6,188 nt of DNA from Beijerinckiaceae bacterium. Lineage in GTDB: Bacteria > Pseudomonadota > Alphaproteobacteria > Rhizobiales > Beijerinckiaceae. The stretch is from the NCBI GenBank assembly GCA_022702195.1, contig JAKONB010000001.1:1-6188 (forward strand). The letters are read 5' to 3'. Below the pieces are notes generated by a model. The model did not search any database. It saw only the letters and a list, made by a program, of their open reading frames with translations, and was not told the origin of the DNA. Position numbers and translations under genes: made by a program. Positions within the stretch are counted from its first letter, which is position 1, and each line of letters begins with the position of its first letter. Positions 1-4,438 of this stretch are shown piece by piece.

Positions 1-17
1 CCTTCGTCCGTCGCTGA

Positions 18-36
18 GCAGCCGGAGGCCGGCCGC
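18..36 (-). terminator. Possible hairpin after the 155-aa gene
   Basis: GCCGG (21-25), a 3-nt loop and CCGGC (29-33) form a stem. Two more pairs extend it outward past an A/C mismatch. It starts 7 bp beyond the stop codon of the minus-strand gene at 43-510, where a terminator would be expected. No T-run follows in the direction of transcription, so it is at best a GC-rich hairpin that could help end or protect the transcript. Short GC palindromes are common in DNA of this composition. Confidence 0.2.
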
Positions 37-42
37 AATGGC

Positions 43-510
43 CTATCGGCGCGGCACGCTCACGGTGACGATCCGCGCCGTACCGCCCGGCCGAGGCGCT
101 TCCCGCCAAGCTCCATCCCGCCAAGCCCCGTCCCGCCAAGCCCCGTCCCGCCCCCGCGACAGGATGCGGGACCGCGCCGACGCTCCTCGGCGGAGGGTCG
201 GGCGGGGCGCGTCGATCACGATGAGCGTGGGGGTGCCGGCCGGTGCCTGGCGGATGCCCGAGACGGTGGGAATGCCGTAGGTCCCGTAGCCCCACGCGCT
301 CGGCACCAGTTCGGTGGGACGGGGGAACCGGGTCAGCGGCGCGCCGACGTAGCCGCCCTGGATGAGCGGCCCCGCGTAGCTGGCCTCCGCCGAGAGACCC
401 GGCGGCGGGCCGTACCCGCCATCATATCCACCATAACCCTGCGCGCGAGCGCCCGTGGCCGCGAGGCTGATTGCAGCGGCGCAGAGGATGGTCTTGAGGG
501 GCAACGTCAT
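43..510 (-). CDS. Secreted Gly/Tyr-rich, Arg-rich hypothetical protein with DGAWR repeats
   Basis: I do not recognise a family. The 155-aa product starts with a clear Sec signal peptide: Lys6, a hydrophobic stretch at residues 8-19, and likely cleavage after ARA (residue 23) before Gln24. The mature protein opens with a Gly/Tyr/Pro-rich stretch (about 25-60). A middle region follows, with a strand-like TLIVID segment near residue 94, and then a strongly basic tail containing three exact DGAWR copies at 122-136. It ends in a strand-like VTVSVPRR. A GTG lies 12 bp upstream in frame, but AGGAG (522-526) is one base from that GTG and 11 bases from the ATG at 510, so I chose the ATG. The sequence suggests a low-complexity, basic periplasmic or surface protein. 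A candidate EcfG-type stress promoter lies just upstream. It is the last of three tandem minus-strand small exported-protein genes, 276 bp from the next one. Confidence 0.75.
   Translation of the reverse strand: MTLPLKTILCAAAISLAATGARAQGYGGYDGGYGPPPGLSAEASYAGPLIQGGYVGAPLTRFPRPTELVPSAWGYGTYGIPTVSGIRQAPAGTPTLIVIDAPRPTLRRGASARSRILSRGRDGAWRDGAWRDGAWREAPRPGGTARIVTVSVPRR
101..145 (-). repeat. Three tandem 15-bp repeats coding for DGAWR
   Basis: On the plus strand the unit TCCCGCCAAGCYCCR occurs at 101-115, 116-130 and 131-145. The second and third copies are identical, and the first differs by two transitions. A partial fourth copy (TCCCGCC) starts at 146. The unit is in frame, so copy-number change would add or remove exact DGAWR pentapeptides without a frameshift. 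The near-identity suggests recent slippage-type expansion. Confidence 0.9.
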
Positions 511-521
511 CCGGCACGACA

Positions 522-526
522 CTCCT
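522..526 (-). promoter_or_regulatory. Ribosome binding site that decides the start of the 155-aa gene
   Basis: AGGAG on the minus strand sits 11 nt before the ATG at 510 but only 1 nt before the in-frame GTG at 522. The spacing rules out the GTG and favours the ATG, though 11 nt is on the long side. Confidence 0.5.
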
Positions 527-555
527 GTTGAATTCCCTCAGGATTCCGACAGGAA

Positions 556-580
556 AACCGGTCCGGCCGGTGGGCGTTCC
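556..580 (-). promoter_or_regulatory. Candidate EcfG (general stress response) promoter
   Basis: Read on the minus strand, GGAAC (580-576) is followed after 16 nt by GGTT (559-556). The known alphaproteobacterial EcfG consensus is GGAAC-N16/17-CGTT, so the -35 is exact, the spacing is right and the -10 matches 3 of 4. Transcription would start around 545-550, giving a leader of roughly 35-40 nt to the ATG at 510. I found no other GGAAC with a matching -10 upstream of a gene in this window. Confidence 0.45.
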
Positions 581-646
581 GAACCACGCCCCGGCCGACC
601 GGGAGGAAGAGTGCGGATACGGTGTCCGTTCGCTCCGAGCGGTCTC

Positions 647-672
647 TCGTGATCGCGGGTCTCTCCTCACGA
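647..672. promoter_or_regulatory. Dyad TCGTGA-N14-TCACGA, possible operator
   Basis: Perfect 6-bp inverted half-sites lie at 647-652 and 667-672, with centres 20 bp apart (two helical turns). They sit in the 276-bp gap between the two secreted-protein genes, about 65-90 bp upstream of the candidate EcfG promoter. Overlapping them is a direct repeat of GGTCTCTC (641-648 and 658-665, 17 bp apart), and a CGCTC-c-GAGCG palindrome sits at 631-641. The geometry would suit a dimeric regulator, but no known binding site was recognised and chance is possible. Confidence 0.2.
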
Positions 673-786
673 AACGAAGGGACAGGTTCGGTGTGCGACC
701 TCCTCGGGGGGTGGGAAGGCCCCCATCCCGACATGCTCCCATCTGCGCCACCGGATTCGCCCGGGAAGATGCGTGCCGTCAAAGCC

Positions 787-1053
787 TCAACGGCAGGTGG
801 TGACCCGACGCACGATCCAGCCCTCGCCATCGACCCAGAGACGGCGGCGCGAGCGGCTGCACGTGGTCGTATCTTCGTCGGTCTCGGTGACGGCGGCCAC
901 GGGGGTGATCGAACGGCCCATCGCGGTCCGGGCCGGCTCCTGGGCCGCGGCCGGCGCGGCGAGGGCGAGGCTGGCACCGCAGAGGGAAAGTCCGGCACCG
1001 CCGAGGAGAAGGGCGCCCGCCATCGCAGCCGCCCGGATCTGTCCGCTCATCAT
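787..1053 (-). CDS. Small secreted protein with C-terminal two-cysteine SRR-LW-EGW module (copy 1)
   Basis: The 88-aa product is of unknown function. Residues 1-37 look like a Sec signal peptide: Arg7, a hydrophobic core at about 9-33, and cleavage near AAA (37) before Gln38. Cys25 lies within the core, but the residues before it do not form a lipobox. The mature part is about 50 aa. It ends in a module from Cys65 to Cys87-Arg88 containing SRR, LW, EGW and VT, with exactly 21 residues between the cysteines, which could form a disulfide in the periplasm. The same module with the same spacing ends the product of 4162-4416, with 14 of 24 positions identical. The start is either of two consecutive ATGs (1053 or 1050); no strong Shine-Dalgarno is visible. 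It lies between two other small exported-protein genes on the same strand. Confidence 0.75.
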   Translation of the reverse strand: MMSGQIRAAAMAGALLLGGAGLSLCGASLALAAPAAAQEPARTAMGRSITPVAAVTETDEDTTTCSRSRRRLWVDGEGWIVRRVTTCR

Positions 1054-1190
1054 CGCCCGAAATCCCGTCCGCGCGCCCCGTGGAGGCGGCTTCGACCTGT
1101 CACCGTGGGGCCAGCGGCCAAGCTGTCCCTGTCATGCGGTTAAGTCGCGGCTGGGCGAAACGGTTGCAGCCGGGCGGGCTTGCGACGGCG

Positions 1191-1260
1191 AAAAAACTTA
1201 AGACACGGTGAACGACATCAGGGTGTGGCGGTGACGGTGATCATCGGCAGCGTCACCGTG
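1191..1260 (-). terminator. Possible terminator overlapping the end of the 60-aa gene
   Basis: In the minus-strand transcript CACGGTGA (1260-1253) can pair perfectly with TCACCGTG (1211-1204). The sequence TCTTAAG and then six Ts (1196-1191) follow. The 41-nt loop contains the stop codon. A competing 8-bp pairing, CGGTGACG (1229-1236) with CGTCACCG (1251-1258), lies inside the coding end. A hairpin followed by a T-run fits an intrinsic terminator, but the long loop and 7-nt offset of the T-run make it atypical. Confidence 0.3.
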
Positions 1261-1400
1261 AGGGGCGCCTGCGCCAGGGCGGTGCGATCCCGCCCCGCCG
1301 GTCCGGTCAGCACGCCCCCGGACAGGGCCAGGGCGCCGAGCCCCAGGAGCAGCGTGAAGGCGAGCAACGACGTCTCGATGCCGCGATAGAACCTATCCAT
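1218..1400 (-). CDS. Small membrane-anchored or exported hypothetical protein
   Basis: This 60-aa product has no recognisable family. A basic N-terminus (Arg3, Arg6) precedes one hydrophobic segment at residues 11-31. A short polar stretch ends in ALA-Gln (43/44), a plausible signal-peptidase site. A very short Thr/Val-rich tail with strand-like LTVTL and ITVTATP ends the protein. It could be a signal-anchored peptide with its C-terminus outside, or a precursor releasing a 17-residue peptide. The frame is open further upstream to 1520, but GGGAGGA at 1407-1413, 6 nt before the ATG at 1400, clearly marks the start. It is divergent from the DUF2125 gene across 182 bp. Confidence 0.65.
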   Translation of the reverse strand: MDRFYRGIETSLLAFTLLLGLGALALSGGVLTGPAGRDRTALAQAPLTVTLPMITVTATP

Positions 1401-1406
1401 CCGTCG

Positions 1407-1413
1407 TCCTCCC
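1407..1413 (-). promoter_or_regulatory. Strong ribosome binding site fixing the 60-aa start
   Basis: GGGAGGA on the minus strand, with a 6-nt spacer to the ATG at 1400, is near the ideal Shine-Dalgarno. It rules out the upstream in-frame ATG at 1520, which would add 40 residues with no export signal. Confidence 0.7.
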
Positions 1414-1582
1414 AACTCCCGCGCCGAGGATCCGCCTGGATCGGTAAGCGAATCGTAACCGGCGGCGACCGCGGTCCGGGTCGGCCCGTCGCCATGCTTT
1501 TGCCGTGGAAACCCTGGCAAGCCTGTCGCGCCGCGCCCGAGGGGGGCGGGTTGAGCCGAAAGGCACAGGGAGACGATACCGC

Positions 1583-2695
1583 ATGGGCCAGATCTCGGAG
1601 CCGTCCTCCATCGCGGACCCGTCTTCCAAGCGTCGCCCCTCGCGCACCGGCCTGTTCCTCCCCTACATCCTCCTCGCCCTGGTGATCGCCGCCTGGTCGG
1701 CGGGCTGGTTCTGGGTGCGTGGCAAGGTCGCGGCGGAGATGGATGGCTGGATCGCCCGCGAGGCGGCGGCCGGCCGGACCTGGACCTGCGCCGACCGCAC
1801 CATCACGGGTTTCCCGTTCCGGATCGAGCTGCGCTGCGCCAGCCTCGCCTTCGCCCGCGCCGACAGCCGCTTCACCCTCGGGCCGATCACCGTGGTGGTG
1901 CAGGTCTACCAGCCGCGCCAGGGCATCCTGGAGGCGGCGGGGCCGTTCCACGTGGAGCAGGGCGACCTCACCGGGGACGTGACCTGGACGGGGCTGGAGG
2001 GGAGCTTCCACGGCGCCTCGGACGGTTTCGTCCGCGCCTCCCTGGTGGCGGACGGGATCGCGGGCCGCGTCGCCGGAGCCGCCCCCGACCCGGTGGATTT
2101 CTCCGCCGGACACCTCGAGTTCCACGCCCGGCCGACGCCGGGGCGCTTTGCCAGCGACGGCGCCGTCGATGCGAGCCTGCGGGTGAGCCGGGCCACGGTG
2201 CCGGTGGCCGACGCCCTGTTGGGCAATGCCGATCCGGCCGACCTCGCCCTCGACGCCACCATCAATCAAGCCGCGACCCTGCGCACCGGCACGGTGGCGC
2301 GCGAACTCGACGCCTGGCGCCGGGCCGGCGGCAGCCTCGATGTCGCGCTGCTCTCGGTGGCCAAGGGCGATCGCCGGCTCCAGGCCAGCGGGCAGATTGA
2401 TCTCGACACGGCGCACCGGCCGCAGGGACTGATCACGCTGCGCGCCGCAGGCCTCGAATCCCTCATCGCCCAGGTGATGGGCCAGCGCTTCGGGGCCGAG
2501 CGCGGCGCGCTGATCGGCAACCTCGTCGGCCAGTTCCTCGGCGGCGGACGGCGTCAGGCCGCCAATCCGTCCCCCGAGGCCGGAGCCCCCGGCGATGCGC
2601 CCCTCAAGCCCCTGCCGCCCCTGCGGCTGACGGAGGGACGGCTGATGCTCGGACCCTTCCCGATCCCCAACGTGCAGGTGCCGCCGCTGTACTGA
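1583..2695 (+). CDS. DUF2125 domain-containing envelope protein
   Basis: The 370-aa protein belongs to DUF2125, a family of unknown function widespread in alphaproteobacteria. A polar, Ser-rich N-terminus with Lys/Arg at 16-21 precedes one transmembrane helix (about 23-45). A large domain rich in predicted beta strands follows, likely in the periplasm. The recognition stretch is GFPFRIELRC at 76-85, with Cys69 and Cys85 placed as in the family. The C-terminus is Pro-rich (LTEGRLMLGPFPIP then VQVPPLY). An ATG at 1505 is in frame, but AGGGAGA (1567-1573), 9 nt before the ATG at 1583, and the better N-terminus favour 1583. A 15-position inverted repeat begins 7 bp after the stop. The role is unknown; the anchored beta-rich layout suggests a structural or lipid/envelope-related job, which is inference. 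Confidence 0.88.
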   Translation: MGQISEPSSIADPSSKRRPSRTGLFLPYILLALVIAAWSAGWFWVRGKVAAEMDGWIAREAAAGRTWTCADRTITGFPFRIELRCASLAFARADSRFTLGPITVVVQVYQPRQGILEAAGPFHVEQGDLTGDVTWTGLEGSFHGASDGFVRASLVADGIAGRVAGAAPDPVDFSAGHLEFHARPTPGRFASDGAVDASLRVSRATVPVADALLGNADPADLALDATINQAATLRTGTVARELDAWRRAGGSLDVALLSVAKGDRRLQASGQIDLDTAHRPQGLITLRAAGLESLIAQVMGQRFGAERGALIGNLVGQFLGGGRRQAANPSPEAGAPGDAPLKPLPPLRLTEGRLMLGPFPIPNVQVPPLY

Positions 2696-2701
2696 ATCTC
2701 T

Positions 2702-2768
2702 CTCACGGAACGCCCGCTGCGCGGTCCTGCTTTCAGCACGAAACGGCGGCGACCGGGCGTTGCGTGAG
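2702..2768. repeat. Long imperfect inverted repeat after the DUF2125 stop (possible terminator)
   Basis: Arm 2702-2716 pairs with arm 2754-2768 over 15 positions with one G/G mismatch (2708 against 2762). Key segments are TCACG, AACGCCCG and CGGGCGTTGCGTGA. The 37-nt loop holds a small TGCT-ttc-AGCA hairpin (2728-2738). The element begins 7 bp after the stop of the DUF2125 gene and lies between convergent genes, which suits a terminator or 3'-end stabiliser. No T-run follows on either strand, so a classic intrinsic terminator is not shown; a small repeat element is another possibility. Confidence 0.6.
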
Positions 2769-2797
2769 GCACTCTGAGACGATCCCGGCTCGATCTG

Positions 2798-2826
2798 AGG
2801 AGAGTCCGGAACGGACCTCATCTCCT
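2798..2826. repeat. Two-part hairpin in the convergent intergenic region
   Basis: AGGAGA (2798-2803) pairs with TCTCCT (2821-2826). Inside it GTCCG (2804-2808) pairs with CGGAC (2812-2816) around a GAA loop, and four unpaired bases (2817-2820) sit on one side. There are eleven pairs in total. It is the second of three stem-loops between the DUF2125 and L,D-transpeptidase genes. Confidence 0.45.
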
Positions 2827-2838
2827 GTGGGCGCCGAT

Positions 2839-2853
2839 GGTCGCGGAGCGACC
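2839..2853. repeat. Perfect 6-bp hairpin GGTCGC-gga-GCGACC
   Basis: This is a perfect stem with a 3-nt loop, the third stem-loop in this gap. It lies 100 bp past the stop of the minus-strand L,D-transpeptidase gene, within its likely 3' untranslated region. C-rich sequence follows on the plus strand and no T-run follows on the minus strand. Confidence 0.4.
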
Positions 2854-2952
2854 GGGGGAGGGGCGGCGCGACCACCGGCCTCGGGCCGCCCCGCGAGAAC
2901 ATCGTCCGCGCGGGTCTGCACGCTCCTGCGCGGCGAGGGGCCGTGTGTCGCG

Positions 2953-3885
2953 TCAGCCCAGCACCACCACCCGGCTGCCGATCTCCACGCGACCGTAGAG
3001 GTCGATCACGTCCTGGTTGATCATCCGGATGCAGCCGGACGAGACGCTCTTGCCGATCGAATCCGGCTCCAAAGTCCCGTGGATGCGGTAGAGCGTGTCC
3101 TTGTTGTCCTGCCAGAGGTAATGGGCGCGGGCCCCCAGCGGGTTGCTGGAACCACCGGGCACGCCGAGGCCGCTGCGCAATTGCGACACCGAGCGGGCGA
3201 GCTTCGGGGTGCGGGCGATCATCTCCTTGGGGGGATACCAATCGGGCCACATCTGCTTGGAATTCACGGTCGAGACCCCCGACCAGGAAAAGCCCTGCTT
3301 GCCGACGCCGACGCCGTAGCGGCGGGCCCGGCCGCCCGCCTGGACCAGGGTGAGCTGGTGCGCGCGCGGATCGACCAGGATCGTGCCCGGGGGCTCGTGG
3401 CCGGTATAGGCCACGTCCTGGCGCAGATAGGCCGGGTTCATCCGCTTGAAGTTGAAGGCATGGACCGGGAACGGCTCGTCGGTCACGGCCGCGTAGGCGC
3501 GGGTCCAATCGATCGGGCCGTTATCCACCGGCTTGGCGGCGGCCTGGGTGCCCTGCTGCGTCCCCTGGGCGGGGGAGGGCGGCGGCACCTGTTGCGGGGC
3601 GTAGGGGTCGTCGTACTCGTCCAGGCGCGCGCCGCCGCGGCGGCCGCGCGAGGAGGCCACCGGCTCCCGGTAGGGCTCGTAGCGTCCGCCCCGGCGGCGG
3701 TAGAGCCGGCCGTCCTCGTCGCGGTAGAGGCGCTCGTCGTCATAGGGCAAGCCCCTGTCGATGCCGCCATCGATCCCGTCGTCGAACGGACCGCGCCCCT
3801 GCGCCAGGGCGGACCCCAAGGGAGACAGCAGGGCCAAGCTGGTCGTCGCGCCGGTGAGCAGCGTGCGGCGGGTCGGTCTGGACAT
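2953..3885 (-). CDS. Exported L,D-transpeptidase (YkuD / ErfK-YbiS-YcfS-YnhG family)
   Basis: This enzyme family makes L,D (3-3) peptidoglycan cross-links or attaches proteins to peptidoglycan outside the cytoplasmic membrane. The 310-aa protein starts with a twin-arginine-type signal (TRRTLL at 5-10, hydrophobic 13-27, cleavage after ALA at 28). A low-complexity linker follows, to about residue 110, first Asp/Gly-rich (DGIDGGIDRG), then Arg/Tyr-rich, then Gln/Pro-rich. The YkuD domain fills the C-terminal half. It shows SNPLGARAHYLW, catalytic-region His269 in HGT, and the nucleophile motif SSGCIRM with Cys285. All expected active-site residues are present. The ATG at 3885 is the only sensible start because it exposes the RR motif; the Shine-Dalgarno is weak. 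The gene is divergent from the 84-aa protein gene. The specific acceptor (3-3 link or protein anchoring) cannot be told from sequence. Confidence 0.93.
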   Translation of the reverse strand: MSRPTRRTLLTGATTSLALLSPLGSALAQGRGPFDDGIDGGIDRGLPYDDERLYRDEDGRLYRRRGGRYEPYREPVASSRGRRGGARLDEYDDPYAPQQVPPPSPAQGTQQGTQAAAKPVDNGPIDWTRAYAAVTDEPFPVHAFNFKRMNPAYLRQDVAYTGHEPPGTILVDPRAHQLTLVQAGGRARRYGVGVGKQGFSWSGVSTVNSKQMWPDWYPPKEMIARTPKLARSVSQLRSGLGVPGGSSNPLGARAHYLWQDNKDTLYRIHGTLEPDSIGKSVSSGCIRMINQDVIDLYGRVEIGSRVVVLG

Positions 3886-3923
3886 GGGACGGCTCGACTA
3901 GATCGTGGACGCAGGAAGACTCT

Positions 3924-3951
3924 GAGCCGGGCACTATCAATCCCGGGTCTC
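3924..3951. promoter_or_regulatory. Stem-loop upstream of the L,D-transpeptidase gene
   Basis: GAGCCGGG (3924-3931) can pair with CCCGG (3942-3946) and CTC (3949-3951) with a 2-nt bulge, giving eight pairs around a 10-nt AT-richer loop. It lies 39-66 bp before the transpeptidase start, so it would be either an operator or part of the leader RNA. No regulator site was recognised. Confidence 0.2.
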
Positions 3952-4031
3952 CGCGTCACGCCATCCGTGAAGCTGATCAGCATTGCGCGCCGATCCGTGA
4001 CCGCGATGCTTCACTCCGCCCAAGACCGGAT

Positions 4032-4042
4032 GTCCTCAGGAC
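4032..4042. promoter_or_regulatory. Palindrome GTCCT-c-AGGAC in the divergent region
   Basis: A perfect 11-bp palindrome with a single central base lies in the 276-bp divergent gap, 147 bp from the transpeptidase start and 120 bp from the 84-aa gene start. It could be a small operator for either gene. No known motif was recognised. Confidence 0.2.
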
Positions 4043-4087
4043 TCTGGAAAATCATCGGGGATACCGGGGGACCGGCCTCGACGGCGA

Positions 4088-4117
4088 TTGCAAAACTGCG
4101 GCGCGTGCCGACATACA
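4088..4117 (+). promoter_or_regulatory. Weak candidate sigma-70 type promoter for the 84-aa gene and sbcD
   Basis: TTGCAA (4088-4093) matches 4 of 6 of the -35 consensus. After 17-18 nt comes an ACATACA segment (4111-4117) that is a poor -10 (3 of 6). The location, about 45-75 bp before the GTG at 4162, is right. The match is weak, as is usual for this GC-rich group. Confidence 0.25.
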
Positions 4118-4161
4118 CCCCGCAGCCGCCCTGGCTTCCCTCTCCCGATGGATCGCGACCC

Positions 4162-4416
4162 GTGCCGGTCAAGCAGCATCCCCCGTCCCGCGCGCGCCAT
4201 CCGGCGCCTGCGCTCCTCGTGCTGGGGGCGCTCCTCGTCCCCGCCGCCGCCTCGGCCGCCGGGCGCCTGACCACCCAGCCCCCGGCTCCGCCGCCGCGCG
4301 GCGCCACCACCTGGACCGCCGCCGAATCGGAGCCGACCCACTGCACACAGTCCCGCCGCAAGCTGTGGCAGGCGGCCGAGGGCTGGGTGGTGAAGACCGT
4401 CACGGTTTGCCGCTGA
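4162..4416 (+). CDS. Small secreted protein with C-terminal two-cysteine SRR-LW-EGW module (copy 2)
   Basis: The 84-aa product is of unknown function. The basic N-terminus (Lys4, Arg10, Arg12, His13), hydrophobic core (15-30) and ASA/SAA site (about 32-33) make a good Sec signal peptide. A Thr/Pro-rich spacer (37-58) leads to the module from Cys61 to Cys83-Arg84, with SRR-K-LW, EGW-VV and VT. It aligns without gaps to the end of the 787-1053 product, with 14 of 24 positions identical and 21 residues between the cysteines in both. The frame is open far upstream on the strand opposite the transpeptidase gene, but only the GTG at 4162 gives a signal peptide; the ribosome binding site is weak. 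Only 22 bp separate it from sbcD, so they are probably co-transcribed. The exact start is the least certain point. Confidence 0.7.
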   Translation: MPVKQHPPSRARHPAPALLVLGALLVPAAASAAGRLTTQPPAPPPRGATTWTAAESEPTHCTQSRRKLWQAAEGWVVKTVTVCR

Positions 4417-4422
4417 CCGGTC

Positions 4423-4428
4423 AAGGAA
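4423..4428 (+). promoter_or_regulatory. Ribosome binding site for the GTG start of sbcD
   Basis: AAGGAA lies 10 nt before the GTG at 4439 and 6 bp after the stop of the preceding small gene. It supports the GTG, which also puts the first catalytic motif (D9, H11) at the usual distance from the N-terminus. Confidence 0.55.
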
Positions 4429-4438
4429 TCAAGCCGAG

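Noticed and set aside
101..153. Tandem repeats as a possible CRISPR array
   Set aside because: The units are 15 bp, directly adjacent with no spacers, and in frame inside a coding gene.
536..546. Shared CCTCAGGAYTC sequence at 536-546 and 4034-4044 as a common regulatory box
   Set aside because: The two copies lie in opposite orientation relative to their candidate target genes. Only one is part of a palindrome, and an 11-base match with one difference is not enough evidence.
706..724. G-run/C-run pairing (706-711 with 720-724) as a terminator for the 88-aa gene
   Set aside because: Simple homopolymer pairing, more than 60 bp past the stop and without a T-run, is not distinguishable from base composition.
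1307..3508. A 733-codon open frame on the minus strand running across the DUF2125 gene
   Set aside because: It is Arg/Gly/Pro-rich with no recognisable domain and lies opposite a gene with a clear family, ribosome binding site and TM helix. It also overlaps most of the real transpeptidase gene in another frame. Long empty frames are expected at this G+C.
2764..4161. Long plus-strand open frame upstream of the 84-aa gene
   Set aside because: Most of it is the antisense of the L,D-transpeptidase gene and has no domain. Only the part from GTG 4162 has a signal peptide and a paralogue.
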